Positions 45,049-54,790 are shown, counted from the first letter of the stretch. The stretch: 64,000 nucleotides of DNA from Streptomyces typhae (GCF_009755605.1 NZ_WPNZ01000005.1:248001-312000), one strand, 5' to 3'. Numbers and translations: made by a program. Notes: generated from the letters alone by a model not told the origin.

Positions 45049-47853
45049 TCACCTTTCAGCCGGGCGGACCGGCGGGGGGAGCGCGTCCCGCAGCGCCGTC
45101 CGGGACGCGATGCCGAGCTTCGGGTAGATCTGGTACAGGTGGGCGCCGACGGTGCGGTGCGAGATGAACAGGCGCTCGGCGATCTGCTTGTTCGTCAGTC
45201 CGGTGGCGGCGAGCTCCGCGATCTCCCGCTCCTGAGCGGTGAGGGACGACCCGGGCACGCCGTCGGCGGGCGGTACGGCACGGCCCGCGGCCCGCAGTTC
45301 CTTGCGGGCGCGCTCGGCCCAGCTCGCGGACCCCAACCGCTCGAAGGTCTCCAGGGCGGCCGCCAGGGGAGCCTTGGACTCCGACAGGGCCCGCGAGCGG
45401 CGCAGCCACTCGCCCTGGGCGAGCCGCACCCGCGCCACGGCGAACGGTGACCGTTCGGCCTCCGGCACGGCCAACGCTGCGGCGAACAGGCGGGCCGTCT
45501 GTGCCCCGTCCTCCGCTGCGAGGGCCTCGGCGCCGCCGGCGAGCAGGGCGAGGCGGGGCGAGAGCCCGGCCACGTTCGTTCCGCGCAGCGCGCGCACATG
45601 TGCGGACGCTTCCGCGCGCCGACCGGTGCGTACGGCGGATTCCACCAGGTCGAAGAACACCCATGCCGCGTGCGGTACATACGGGAGGATGGTCCCGGCG
45701 GGGCTGATGGTGTGCACACGTCCGAACGCCGCGTCGAAGTCGCCGTCTGCGATGTGTGCGAGGGCGTGGACGTGCTGCGCGCAGTGCACCGCTGCCTGGA
45801 TGCCCCTGGGCGCCGCCCAGTTCGTCATCGCGCCGGCGAGCGCGTGCGCCGTGGCGGTGTCGCCCTGGGACGCGGTGACCAGGCCCTTGGTGTACTGGAA
45901 GAACCAGGTGCACACGGTGTACCCGGATGTCGAGCACAGCGTGAGGCCCTCCTCCGACAGCTCCCGGACCTCGGCCCACTCGCCGCGGTGGTAGTCGTCG
46001 AGGCCCAGGTGCAGCAGGGCGCCGATGTGCCTGCGTACGGGGCCGCCCTCGCGCCCCTGCCGGACCAGTCGCCAGGCCGCCTCGCGCACCGCGTGCAGCC
46101 GGTCCGGGTAGAGCGCGGCGGTCCCCACCCGTACGACGCGGGCGGGATCGGTCTCCTTCGTCGTGTCGTCGATGATCTCGTCGAGGGCGCGCAGCGTCGC
46201 CGCGTCCGCGTGGGCCGGATCGCCCCAGGTCCGGGCGGCGACCAGGAGCAGCGGCGGGGGAGCGGGCCGCAGCCGGGACACGGCCGCGCAGTACGGCGCC
46301 CACAGCTCCTCACGGGCCCCGTAGTTGCACAGCAGCAACAGGAAGTGCAGGGCGTCGACGAGCGCCGGGTCGTCGGCGTCGTAGCCGTGGCCGCCCTCCT
46401 CGATGGCGCCGACCAGGAGGCGGTGGGCGGTCACCAGGTCCCCGTCCCCGTTGAGCACGAGCTGGACCGCGGCGGTCGCGGACCGCAGTGACGCGCCGTG
46501 CCCGGGATCCGCCCGCCAGGCGTCCTCGAGGAGCTCCGATGCGCTGTGCAGCGCGCCGATCGCCTCGGCGCCCACATAGGCCGCCTCCGCGAGGCGGCGC
46601 GCGCGGTCGCCGCCCAGCGGGCTTAGGTCCGCGGCCCGGGTGAGCGCGGCGATCGCGGCGACGGCGTCCCCGCGGTCCAGGATGCGCCGCGCGGCCAGCT
46701 CCAGGAGGCACGCCACGTCCTCGTCGGGTTCGAGCGTGGCCTCTCCCAGATGCCAGGCCCGTTGTTCCGGGTTGTCGGCGAGCACGCGGGCGAGGGCGCG
46801 GTGTGCCGCCCGCCGCGCACTGCTGGTGGCGGCCTCGACGACGGCCGACATGATCAGTGGGTGGCGGAAGGCCAGGCGGCGCGGGGACTCCTCCACGCGT
46901 ACGAGGCCGTCCTGTTCGGCCGGATCCAGGTCCCGCAGGTCGGCGTGGCCGCGGGTGTCCCGCGCGGCGGCCGACAGCACCCCGAGGTCGCCGGTCCCGT
47001 CCAGGGTGGCGAGCAGCAGCAGGGTGCGGGTGGCGGCAGGCAGGGAGCGGACCCGGGAGACGAACAGGGACTGGAGGCGTTCGCCCAGCGGCAGGACGGC
47101 GGGCAGGACCTCCCGCGCCCGGCGCTGGTCCGTGCGCAGTGCGCCGGGGAGTTCGAGCAGGGCCAGCGGATTGCCCTGCGCCGCGTCGAGGAGGCGACGG
47201 CGCACCGGATGCGCCAGGTCGGGGAAGTGCACGTCGACCAGGCGGGCGGCGGACGGCGCGTCCAGGGCGGGCAGCTCGTACGTGGGCAGTCCGCTGCCGT
47301 CGAAGAAGCTGTCCACGCCCGTACGGGAGGCGCCGAGGAAGCGGACGCGCTCACCGGACAGGCGGCGGGCGAGGAAGCCGAAGACGGCGGCGCTGGCCCG
47401 GTCGACCCAGGGGAGGTCGTCCACGATCAGCAGGACGGGGCCGTCCTCGGCCGCCGACCGCAGCAGGTGCAGGGCGGCGGTGCAGACGATCAGACGCTCG
47501 GGCGGCGGGCCGGCCCCGAAACCCAGGGCGACGCCCATCGCCTCCCGGCTGGGGGCACTCAGGCGGCTCAGGTTGCCGTGCAGCGGCAGCAGGATCTGGT
47601 GCAGGGCCGCGTAGCTGATGTCCGCCTCGAACTGGACGCCGGCCGCACGCAGCACCTGCGTGCCGCTCGCCATGGCTGCCGCGGCCACGGCGTCCAGGAC
47701 GGCGGACTTGCCGACACCGGGGTCCCCGGACAGGAGTAGGGCGCCACCCGCTTCCCTGGAGAGCGCCGCGGAGACACGGTCCAGGTCCTGTTCGCGTCCC
47801 ACCAGCCGCTCACTCGGAGCCGGAGCAGGTGTGAACGTTGTGAAGTGTGCCAT
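45049..47853 (-). CDS. LAL-type LuxR regulator with AAA ATPase (LAL1)
   Basis: The 934-residue protein has an N-terminal STAND/AAA ATPase: Walker A GDPGVGKS (43-50) and Walker B LLIVDDLPWVD. A long helical, TPR-like middle region follows, then a C-terminal LuxR helix-turn-helix (LTAQEREIAELAATGLTNKQ, SHRTVGAHLYQIYPKLGI). LALs are usually pathway-specific activators in Streptomyces. ATG 47853 is chosen with GGGGGA upstream. It is divergent from the cupin gene and probably co-transcribed with the SsgA-like gene. A CACACGTGTG palindrome lies 77 bp upstream. Confidence 0.92.
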   Translation of the reverse strand: MAHFTTFTPAPAPSERLVGREQDLDRVSAALSREAGGALLLSGDPGVGKSAVLDAVAAAAMASGTQVLRAAGVQFEADISYAALHQILLPLHGNLSRLSAPSREAMGVALGFGAGPPPERLIVCTAALHLLRSAAEDGPVLLIVDDLPWVDRASAAVFGFLARRLSGERVRFLGASRTGVDSFFDGSGLPTYELPALDAPSAARLVDVHFPDLAHPVRRRLLDAAQGNPLALLELPGALRTDQRRAREVLPAVLPLGERLQSLFVSRVRSLPAATRTLLLLATLDGTGDLGVLSAAARDTRGHADLRDLDPAEQDGLVRVEESPRRLAFRHPLIMSAVVEAATSSARRAAHRALARVLADNPEQRAWHLGEATLEPDEDVACLLELAARRILDRGDAVAAIAALTRAADLSPLGGDRARRLAEAAYVGAEAIGALHSASELLEDAWRADPGHGASLRSATAAVQLVLNGDGDLVTAHRLLVGAIEEGGHGYDADDPALVDALHFLLLLCNYGAREELWAPYCAAVSRLRPAPPPLLLVAARTWGDPAHADAATLRALDEIIDDTTKETDPARVVRVGTAALYPDRLHAVREAAWRLVRQGREGGPVRRHIGALLHLGLDDYHRGEWAEVRELSEEGLTLCSTSGYTVCTWFFQYTKGLVTASQGDTATAHALAGAMTNWAAPRGIQAAVHCAQHVHALAHIADGDFDAAFGRVHTISPAGTILPYVPHAAWVFFDLVESAVRTGRRAEASAHVRALRGTNVAGLSPRLALLAGGAEALAAEDGAQTARLFAAALAVPEAERSPFAVARVRLAQGEWLRRSRALSESKAPLAAALETFERLGSASWAERARKELRAAGRAVPPADGVPGSSLTAQEREIAELAATGLTNKQIAERLFISHRTVGAHLYQIYPKLGIASRTALRDALPPPVRPAER

Positions 47854-47929
47854 CTGTGTCCCCCATCGGTGCCCCGCCATTGTAGAAGCACACGAGGGCT
47901 GAGGTGTGAGCGGTGAGGGCGGATGAGCA

Positions 47930-47950
47930 CACACGTGTGAGTTGGCCAAC
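47930..47950. promoter_or_regulatory. CACACGTGTG and GTTGGCCAAC palindromes
   Basis: Two perfect 10-bp palindromes (47930-47939 and 47941-47950) lie side by side in the divergent gap between LAL1 and the cupin gene. Confidence 0.6.
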
Positions 47951-48058
47951 TTTGGCCTTGTGTGTGTTTCTGACACCTGGTTGCCTGAGGGAACACACGG
48001 TCGCCGACTCTCCACACGGCTCCGACCGTCCTTTCCCTTCGAAGAGTTGCGAGACACG

Positions 48059-48496
48059 ATGATCAATCGACGCCTTCTTCTGCGTACGAGCGGTGCCGCG
48101 GCGGCCGGTGCGCTGGGCACAGCCGCACTGTCGGTGCCCGCCGGTGCCACGGAGTCCGGCGGGCACACCGACCCCACCTCGGGTGTCACACGCACACTCC
48201 TCCAGGAACACCCTTCCCCCGCCAAGGGCTGGAAGGCCGTGCAGACACTCGTGCAGATACCCCGGCACAAGGAGTCGGGACGGCACAGCCACCCCGGCAT
48301 CGAGGTCGGCTACATCATCCGCGGCGACGTCCTGATGGAGTTCGACGACAGGCCGCCGCTGCGCCTGCGCACGGGGGACCCGTTCTTCATCCCGACCGGT
48401 GCCATTCACAACGCGCGCAACGTCGGCAGGGTGACGACGATGATGCTGTCCACGTACACCGTCGACGAGACGAAGCCTCTCGTGACGACCTACTAG
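48059..48496 (+). CDS. Exported cupin-domain protein
   Basis: The 145-residue protein has a Tat-like signal (INRRLLLRTSGAAAAG, cleavage after VPAGA, about 28) followed by a single cupin. Motif 1 is SGRHSHPGIEVGYIIRGDV and motif 2 is GDPFFIPTGAIHNARN, together giving the His/His/Glu/His metal set. Small exported cupins of this kind have no firm assigned reaction. The stop codon TAG overlaps the convergent SsgA-like stop within CTAG. Confidence 0.88.
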   Translation: MINRRLLLRTSGAAAAGALGTAALSVPAGATESGGHTDPTSGVTRTLLQEHPSPAKGWKAVQTLVQIPRHKESGRHSHPGIEVGYIIRGDVLMEFDDRPPLRLRTGDPFFIPTGAIHNARNVGRVTTMMLSTYTVDETKPLVTTY

Positions 48497-48948
48497 CGCC
48501 TGTCGAGCAGGGCCGCGGCAGTGACGTCCCAGTCGACTTCCGAGAGCTCACGGCCCGCGGGAACGAGGTCGTAGGTGTGCTCCAGCCACTCGGCGAGTGG
48601 CTGCGCCGGCAGTTCGAAGAGCGCCGCCATGTCCCCGGAGGCCAGTCGGAGCCACGCGGTCGGCCGGTTCTCCGAGGGCGACGGCCAGAGCTGGACGTCG
48701 CCGCTGCCGCTCCTCGTGTGCAAACCCCGCCGGAGCAGATCCCGGCCGATGCGCCACAGGACACAGGGTCCGCCCTGGATCTCGAACCGCGCACACACGG
48801 CCAGAGGGGTGTTCGGGTCGAAGGTGAACTCGGCCCTGATCGCCTGTCGTACGGAGACACCGAGGACACGCTCGACGTCCAGGGTCAGCTGAGGGCGACC
48901 GTGCCGTGCCGTCGATTCGGCCTGTACACCTGAGGGAAAGCCGCTCAT
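48493..48948 (-). CDS. SsgA-family (SALP) regulator, second copy
   Basis: The 151-residue SALP has RAEFTFDPNTPLAVCARFEI, WRIGRDLLRRGLHTRSGSGD, VQLWPS, and AALFELPAQPLAEWLEHTYD, co-linear with the gene at 44.5 kb but divergent in the N-terminal 35 residues. Its stop shares the CTAG tetranucleotide with the cupin gene. ATG 48948 has AAGGA upstream. Two SALPs within 4 kb, both next to LAL regulators, is unusual. Confidence 0.85.
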   Translation of the reverse strand: MSGFPSGVQAESTARHGRPQLTLDVERVLGVSVRQAIRAEFTFDPNTPLAVCARFEIQGGPCVLWRIGRDLLRRGLHTRSGSGDVQLWPSPSENRPTAWLRLASGDMAALFELPAQPLAEWLEHTYDLVPAGRELSEVDWDVTAAALLDRR

Positions 48949-49186
48949 GCCGCTGGGATCCTTCGCTGTGGGGGAGGTTGGCTCGACCTACTCTCGACCC
49001 CGGCGGCGCGGCGTACATAGGTAAGTTGACGGTCGAGATTCCGTCGGCGTGGCGGAATCCGGGCCGTGCGGCGGGCCGGGCACGTTGAGTCATTCGACTG
49101 TCGCCCCCGGACCGGGCTTGAACGATGCTGAAGCAGGTCACCGCCGTGCCGGTGCCGGATGGTCGTCATGCTCGGAGGAGCCAGCC

Positions 49187-49993
49187 GTGGAACGTACTCC
49201 CGTCGTGTTCATCCAAGGCGCGTGGATGCACGCGCGGTCCTGGGAGCGGTGGGCGGAGCGCTTCACGAGCCGGGGGTACCGTGCCGTCACTCCCGGGTGG
49301 CCGGGGGAGTCCGCCACCGCCCGGGACACGCGCGAGGCACCGGGTGCCCTCGGCCGTGTCGGTCTGGACGCGCTCACCGACCACTACGCCGGCATTGTGC
49401 GCTCCTTCGACACCGCGCCGGTGCTCGTCGGCCACTCCGTCGGCGGGCTCATCGCCCAGCACCTCATCACCTCAGGCGTCGGCCGCGCCGCGGTGGCCAT
49501 CGCCCCCGCCCCGGTCAACGACGTCCCGCTGCCCGCGCCTCCCGCCCGGCTCCGGCTCCGCGCCCGGCCCGGTCCGGCCGCGGAGCCGGTGTCCCTGCAC
49601 CCGGAGCAGTTCCGTCAGGTCTTCGCGAACACGGTCGCGGCGGAGGAGTCCCGCCGGCTCCACGAGCGCTACGCGGTACCGGTCCCCGTACGTGTGCTCA
49701 CCGACCTGGGGTGCGGCGGCGCGGACCGCAGCCCGCGCGCCACTGCGGACGCCGGGAACACGGCCCGCGGCCCGCTCCTGCTCGTCTCGGGACAGGAGGA
49801 CAGGCTCGTCCCGGACTCGGTCACGCGCGCGGTGTACAAGCTGTACGGCGACACCGCGGCGGTGACCGACCTGAAGCAGTTCGCGGACCGCGCCCACTCG
49901 CTCGTCATCGACAGCGGCTGGCGCCAGGTCGCCGACCACGTGCTCGGCTGGTTGCACGAGCGGGGTGTCCGCGCCCGGTCCGTGAAGGTGTGA
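49187..49993 (+). CDS. Alpha/beta hydrolase (serine nucleophile)
   Basis: The 268-residue cytosolic hydrolase starts ERTPVVFIQGAWMHARSWER. Catalytic features are the nucleophile elbow VLVGHSVGGLIAQHL, acid in SGQEDRLVPDS and His in FADRAHSLVIDSGW. GTG 49187 has GGAGGAG 7 nt upstream. It is probably an esterase or lactonase. Convergent with LAL2, with 16 bp between the genes. Confidence 0.9.
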   Translation: MERTPVVFIQGAWMHARSWERWAERFTSRGYRAVTPGWPGESATARDTREAPGALGRVGLDALTDHYAGIVRSFDTAPVLVGHSVGGLIAQHLITSGVGRAAVAIAPAPVNDVPLPAPPARLRLRARPGPAAEPVSLHPEQFRQVFANTVAAEESRRLHERYAVPVPVRVLTDLGCGGADRSPRATADAGNTARGPLLLVSGQEDRLVPDSVTRAVYKLYGDTAAVTDLKQFADRAHSLVIDSGWRQVADHVLGWLHERGVRARSVKV

Positions 49994-50009
49994 GCGCGCT
50001 CGGCCGACG

Positions 50010-52778
50010 TCACACGCCCCGGTCGTCGGGCAGCGTGCCGAGGGCGTCGCGCAGGGCGGCGCGGGAGGTGATGCCGAGTTTGGGGAAGACCCGGTAGAGG
50101 TGGGAGCTGACGGTGCGCGGCGAGAGATGCATGCGTGCGCCGATCTCCTTGTTGGTGAGACCGCCCGCGGCGAGATCGGCGATCCGGTGTTCCTGCCACG
50201 TCAGGGTGGCGAGGCGCGCTGTGGAGGTGCGCGCGGGGGCACCGGTGGCGCGGAGCTCGGCTCGGGCCCGTTCGGCCCAGGCGGGTGTGGCGAGCCGTTC
50301 GAAGGTCTCGGCGGCGAGTGTCAGGGAAAGGTGTGCGGCCTTACGACCCTGGGTGTGACGCGGCCGGATGCCGTGGGCGAGGTGGATCCGGGCGAGTTCG
50401 AAGGGGAAATCCGCGGCGGCGGGGTGGGACACGGCGCGCTGGTACATGTCGTCGGCCTCGCCGGGGTCGGTGGCGGTCATGGCGAGGGCGCCGTACGTGA
50501 CGAGGGCGAGCCGGGGCGAGACGGCGGGGAGCCCGGCGCGGTGTGCGGCGAGGGCGTGCCGGCGCGCCTGGTCGGTGCGGCCGGTGTGCAGAGCGGCTTC
50601 GACGAGGTCGAGGAGGGTGCGGGGGGCCTGGTGGGCGTACGGGGTGAAGGTGCCGGGAGGTGTGATGCCGATGGCATGGAGGTAGGCGGCTTCGTAGTCG
50701 CCGTCGGTGAGCGCGGCGGTGGTGCCGATGGCGTCGGCGATCTGGGTGAGGAAGCCGACGCCGCGCGGGCGGGCCCAGGCGTCGACGGTGACTTGGAGTT
50801 CCCGTGCCTGTTCGGTGTCGCCGCGCATCGCGGCGAGCAGACCGAGGTAGGCGCGGGTGTGGTGGGCGAACAGCGCGTGGTCGTGCGACGTCGTCAGGTC
50901 CAGGCTGCGCCGCCCGGTCCGTTCGGCCTCGTCCCAGTCGCCGGTCGCCATCTGGTCGAGCATGATCAGGTGCAGCATGGTCATGCCCGACGCGACGGCT
51001 CCGGTCTCCACCTCGCGGTCGACGATGCGCTGCAGCTGCGGCCGGTGGGGGCCGAGGGTGTCCACGTGGTAGGCGGCGACGCACAGCCGGGTGATCTCCC
51101 AGGGTTCGAGCCGGTGGAGGTCGGCGAGGGCGCCCTTCAGCCGCTCGTGCACGCCGGTGCCGCGCCGTACCACGTCGCCCCAGGCGTCCTCGTATATGCG
51201 GGAGTTCGGGGGCACCAGGTCACCCAGGGAGCCCAGGAGTTCGTGTGCCCGCTGCCACGAAGCCTCGTCGCTCGCGTACTGGTTGACGGCCAGGAGCAGG
51301 TTGACCAGACGTGTGAGCACCTCGTCCGGCTGCCGCACACCTTGGTCGCGGAGGTTCTCGATCGCGGCCAGGACGTGGCGCTGCGAGGACCGCACGTCGC
51401 CGTCCTCGTAGAGCGCGACGTAGGCCGAGGCGACCACCGCGGCCGGGGATTCGTCCGTGCCCGGCGCGGTGTCGGAACGGACCAGTTCCCGCGCCCGGTA
51501 CAGGAGTCCGGCGTGACCGGCGACGAACGCGGCGCTGCCCAGCCTTCGGGACCGCGCCTCGTGGCTCTCGCTCAGCTCCGCCGCGCGGGTCAGCCAGGAC
51601 ACGGCGGCCAGCGAGCCGCCTCGCAGGGTGGCCGAGTCGGCGGCCGCCTCCAGGGCGGCCGCGACCTGCTCGTCGGGGTCGATGGTCGAAGCCGCCAGGT
51701 GCATGGCGCGCCGCTCCACGTCCTCGCGGTGCACGTGCGCGAGGGCGGCGTGTGCCGCGCGCCGCTGGTTGGGGGTCGCCTTCTGGACGACCGTCGACCG
51801 CACCAGGGGGTGCCGGAAGACGAAGTCCCCGGTGAGCGGATCGATGTCCAGCAGACCGGCCGCCGCGGCCTCGTCGGCGTCCCGCATGCGGTAGCGCGTG
51901 CCGGGGCCGTGCCCGGTCGCCGTGCCCGCTCCGACGCCGTCGAGGGCGCCCCGCAGGAGTTCCGCGCGGACGGCGTCGTCGAGCGCCGCGACCCGGGCGC
52001 CGTACACGTCCTGAAGACGCAGCGGCAGGGGGATGCCGGTGTATCCGGGCAGGGCCTCCCGCTCGCCCACCGCCCGGCCGCCGCGCAGCACATGTGGGGG
52101 CAGCTCCAGCAGAGCCAGCGGGTTTCCCTGCGCCTCGTCGAGGATCAGACGGCGGGTCCGGGGGTCGAGTCCGGGGTTGCGCAGATCCAGGAGGTGTGCG
52201 GCGGCCGCCTCCGACAGTGTGCACACGTCGAGTCGGGGCAGCGCGGCCGTGTCGAATCCGGAGGGCACGTCGGAGCGCAGCCCGACGACGAGCCTGACGG
52301 AGCTGCCGGTGAGCCGTCGCCCCACGAACCCGCACACCTCGATGCTTGCGGTGTCGAACCACTGGCCGTCGTCGAGCGCCAGCAGGAGCGGCTGCTGCGA
52401 CGCGACGAGGGAGAGCAGGTCGAGGACGGCGATGCCGAGAGCCATGACCGAGGGAGGCGAGCCCTCGCCCCTGCCGAACACGACGTCGAAGGCCCTCCGG
52501 TGCTGGTCGTCGAGGCGCTCGATGGACGGCAGCAGCGGATACAGGAACTGGTGCAGGCCTGCGAACGGCAGCCCCGACTCGGCCTCGACCCCGGCTGCCC
52601 TGACCACCCGGTGCTGCTCGGCGGCGGAGAGGTCGACGACGTGGTCGAGGAGGGCGCTCTTGCCCACACCCGTGTCGCCCCGGAGGACCAGGGCCCGGCC
52701 CCCCGCGGCCGTGACGAAGCGCGACAGCTCCTCCAACTCGCGTTCACGGCCGACGATCCTCGCGTCGATCGACTCCAT
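50010..52778 (-). CDS. LAL-type LuxR regulator with AAA ATPase (LAL2)
   Basis: A 922-residue paralogue of LAL1: Walker A GDTGVGKS (34-41), Walker B LLLALDDGQWFD, helical middle region and terminal LuxR domain (LTWQEHRIADLAAGGLTNKE, SPRTVSSHLYRVFPKLGI). ATG 52778 is used because the preceding GTG 52787 is too close to AGGAGG. It lies 86 bp downstream of a tetR gene on the same strand. Sequence divergence from LAL1 argues against recent duplication. Confidence 0.92.
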   Translation of the reverse strand: MESIDARIVGRERELEELSRFVTAAGGRALVLRGDTGVGKSALLDHVVDLSAAEQHRVVRAAGVEAESGLPFAGLHQFLYPLLPSIERLDDQHRRAFDVVFGRGEGSPPSVMALGIAVLDLLSLVASQQPLLLALDDGQWFDTASIEVCGFVGRRLTGSSVRLVVGLRSDVPSGFDTAALPRLDVCTLSEAAAAHLLDLRNPGLDPRTRRLILDEAQGNPLALLELPPHVLRGGRAVGEREALPGYTGIPLPLRLQDVYGARVAALDDAVRAELLRGALDGVGAGTATGHGPGTRYRMRDADEAAAAGLLDIDPLTGDFVFRHPLVRSTVVQKATPNQRRAAHAALAHVHREDVERRAMHLAASTIDPDEQVAAALEAAADSATLRGGSLAAVSWLTRAAELSESHEARSRRLGSAAFVAGHAGLLYRARELVRSDTAPGTDESPAAVVASAYVALYEDGDVRSSQRHVLAAIENLRDQGVRQPDEVLTRLVNLLLAVNQYASDEASWQRAHELLGSLGDLVPPNSRIYEDAWGDVVRRGTGVHERLKGALADLHRLEPWEITRLCVAAYHVDTLGPHRPQLQRIVDREVETGAVASGMTMLHLIMLDQMATGDWDEAERTGRRSLDLTTSHDHALFAHHTRAYLGLLAAMRGDTEQARELQVTVDAWARPRGVGFLTQIADAIGTTAALTDGDYEAAYLHAIGITPPGTFTPYAHQAPRTLLDLVEAALHTGRTDQARRHALAAHRAGLPAVSPRLALVTYGALAMTATDPGEADDMYQRAVSHPAAADFPFELARIHLAHGIRPRHTQGRKAAHLSLTLAAETFERLATPAWAERARAELRATGAPARTSTARLATLTWQEHRIADLAAGGLTNKEIGARMHLSPRTVSSHLYRVFPKLGITSRAALRDALGTLPDDRGV

Positions 52779-52864
52779 CGCCCCCACATCCTCCTGCGCT
52801 GAACCGGCCCTTACCGGCAGCGGTGTGAAACTCTTCAAGATCTTCAGCTGCCGAAGCAGGTGTG

Positions 52865-53407
52865 TCAGGACACCCCGAGGCCCCGGAGCAGGGTGTCGAC
52901 GACGAGGTCCGCCGCCTGACCGGGGCTCAGCTCCGGCAGTCGGCGCGACACCAGGTGCATGAGCTGGGGCAGGAGCGCGTTCGCCCAGCCCTCGGGCTGG
53001 TCGTGGCGCAGGAGACCCTCGTCGGTGGCCCGTCGCAGGAAGCGGTCGACTTCCTGGACGGATGTGTCCCTGCGCCTGCGGACGGCGTCGTCGGTGAGCA
53101 TGCGGGTGAGGTCGACGGGCCAGGTCCGGTTGACGGTGATGATGTTCTCGACGTAGCGGTGCAGGGCGACGGCGACGGGTGCTTCGCGCAGCCGGGCGTC
53201 CTCGATGGCCGCTTCGATGGCGGTGAGGCGGGCTTCGTAGATGGCGGCGAGGAGTTCGTCGCGGGAGGCGAAGCGCCGGTAGACGGTGCGCCGATCCACC
53301 CCCGCCTCGGCAGCGATGCTCGCGATGCTGGCTCCCGGGTCGGTGGCGAGCATGCGGGCTCCGGTGGCCAGGACCGTTTCCAGGTTGCGTGCTGCGTCGG
53401 CTCTCAC
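52865..53407 (-). CDS. TetR-family transcriptional regulator
   Basis: The 180-residue protein has a TetR DNA-binding domain (VLATGARMLATDPGASIASI, AAEAGVDRRTVYRRFASRDE) and a helical effector domain with PVDLTRMLTDDAVRRRRD. GTG 53407. It lies between the Tat-exported hydrolase (upstream) and LAL2 (downstream) on the same strand. A CACATGTG site lies 70 bp upstream. Confidence 0.93.
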   Translation of the reverse strand: MRADAARNLETVLATGARMLATDPGASIASIAAEAGVDRRTVYRRFASRDELLAAIYEARLTAIEAAIEDARLREAPVAVALHRYVENIITVNRTWPVDLTRMLTDDAVRRRRDTSVQEVDRFLRRATDEGLLRHDQPEGWANALLPQLMHLVSRRLPELSPGQAADLVVDTLLRGLGVS

Positions 53408-53476
53408 CGCACCGAGTCTAGCCGTGGAATGTGGAGCCTGACGCTTCTAGCGCCACAAGAGTGTGAACACAAGTAG

Positions 53477-53484
53477 CACATGTG
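53477..53484. promoter_or_regulatory. CACATGTG site upstream of tetR
   Basis: CACATGTG is embedded in a larger arrangement with GTGTG (53461) and CACAC (53486-53490) flanks, in the 121-bp gap between the hydrolase stop and the tetR start. Confidence 0.5.
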
Positions 53485-53528
53485 GCACACCTTCGTGACA
53501 GGTGTTGTTCAGCGGCCGAGGCCGGTGC

Positions 53529-54602
53529 TCACAGGTGGTCGGCGTCGACGACCGCCTGGGCGAAGGCCGTGGGTGCCTCCTGCGGCAGGTTGTGGCCGAC
53601 ATCCGCGAGGGTGCGGTGCTCGTAGGGGCCTGTGAAGTGGTCGCGGTAGGCCGAGCCGTCGCCGGGCAGCGTGAAGGGGTCGAGGGCCGCGTCGAGGGTG
53701 ACGGTGGGTACGTGAATGGGTGGCCGCGCGGCGAGCTGCTTCTCGTACCGGTCGTAGCGGGGTTCGCCCTTGATGAGGCCGATGCGCCAGCGGTAGTTGT
53801 GGAGGACGATGGCGGCGTAGTCCGGGTTGCGGAAGGACCGGGCGGTGCGTTCGAACGTGGCGTCGTCGAAGTCCCAGGTGGGGGAGACGAGTGTCCACAC
53901 GTGGCGGCACAGGGCGATCCGCTTTTCCACGTCCTCCATGGCCTTCTTGCCGCGCTCGGTGGCGAAGTACCACTGGTACCACCAGTTGTGCTCGACGGCC
54001 GCGGCTGCGGGCTCCGACTGCGCCTTGACGTCGGTGATGAGGTAACCGCCGGTCGAGACGAGGGCCTTGACGCGTTCGGGCCACAGGGCGGCGATGATGT
54101 CGGCGGTGCGCGAACCCCAGTCGAAGCCGGCGAGGACCGCCCGCTGGATCTTGAGAGCGTCCATCAGGGCGAGGATGTCGAGCGCGACGGCCGACTGTTC
54201 GGCGGTACGTGGGGTGCGCCCGGAGAGGAAGCGGGTGCCGCCGTGTCCGCGCAGGAAGGGGACGATCACGCGGTAGCCCTGGCGGGCGAGGAGCGGGGCG
54301 ACGTCGACGTAGCTGTGGATGTCGTACGGCCAGCCGTGCAGACACAGGACGACGGGCCCGTGCGCCGGACCGGCCTCGGCGTAACCGACGTCGAGGACGC
54401 CCGCCTTGACCTGTTTCATCCTGGGGAAATGCGTGTGCGTGCCCGGGGTGGTGACGGGCACCGGGGGAGTGGTGCTGCCGCCAGGCCGGGGGCTGGCGGT
54501 CGCGGTCGCGGCGGACGCCTGGGCGTGCGGGCCGGGCAGGGAGACGGCAGCGGCGCCGGTGCTCAAGCCCAGGGCCTTGCTGAAAGTACGCCTGTTGATC
54601 AT
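53529..54602 (-). CDS. Tat-exported alpha/beta hydrolase (epoxide-hydrolase-like)
   Basis: The 357-residue protein has a twin-arginine signal (INRRTFSKALGLS, cleavage about residue 32). The catalytic fold has LCLHGWPYD (oxyanion), VLAGFDWGSRTADIIA with an Asp nucleophile as in epoxide hydrolases/haloalkane dehalogenases, and LADVGHNLPQEAP with the catalytic His. GGAGG lies 6 nt before ATG 54602. A paralogue sits at 57 kb. CATACGTGTG at 54616 is a one-mismatch CACACGTGTG. Confidence 0.92.
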   Translation of the reverse strand: MINRRTFSKALGLSTGAAAVSLPGPHAQASAATATASPRPGGSTTPPVPVTTPGTHTHFPRMKQVKAGVLDVGYAEAGPAHGPVVLCLHGWPYDIHSYVDVAPLLARQGYRVIVPFLRGHGGTRFLSGRTPRTAEQSAVALDILALMDALKIQRAVLAGFDWGSRTADIIAALWPERVKALVSTGGYLITDVKAQSEPAAAAVEHNWWYQWYFATERGKKAMEDVEKRIALCRHVWTLVSPTWDFDDATFERTARSFRNPDYAAIVLHNYRWRIGLIKGEPRYDRYEKQLAARPPIHVPTVTLDAALDPFTLPGDGSAYRDHFTGPYEHRTLADVGHNLPQEAPTAFAQAVVDADHL

Positions 54603-54714
54603 CTGAGACCTCCGTCATACGTGTGCGGCAGTGCGAAGCGGTGCGGTGCCGGCGCGAGGACTCTCGCACACCGTCAGTCACCGGTCAAGCAGGTGACGCA
54701 CCTCCGATCGTTCG

Positions 54715-54790
54715 GCCAGTTTTATGTGGTAGTAAAACAAATAAATGCTACATTGCTGAGACAGTTAGCGAAGAACGATATGTCGAGGGA
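54715..54790. promoter_or_regulatory. AT-rich promoter/operator island before the aldehyde dehydrogenase
   Basis: A roughly 75-bp stretch is far more AT-rich than its surroundings (TTTTATGTGGTAGTAAAACA, then AAATAAATGCTACATTG). A loose dyad GTAG-N14-CTAC can be drawn. It is likely a promoter with operator; no clear -35/-10 assignment. Confidence 0.4.

Noticed and set aside
45595-45602. CACATGTG inside the LAL1 gene
   Set aside because: It is coding and not near a start, so it is treated as a chance or non-functional occurrence when judging the motif.
43015-52778. Idea that P450 plus LAL regulators mark a biosynthetic gene cluster
   Set aside because: No PKS, NRPS, terpene cyclase, RiPP or other core enzyme is visible; P450s and LALs alone are not enough.
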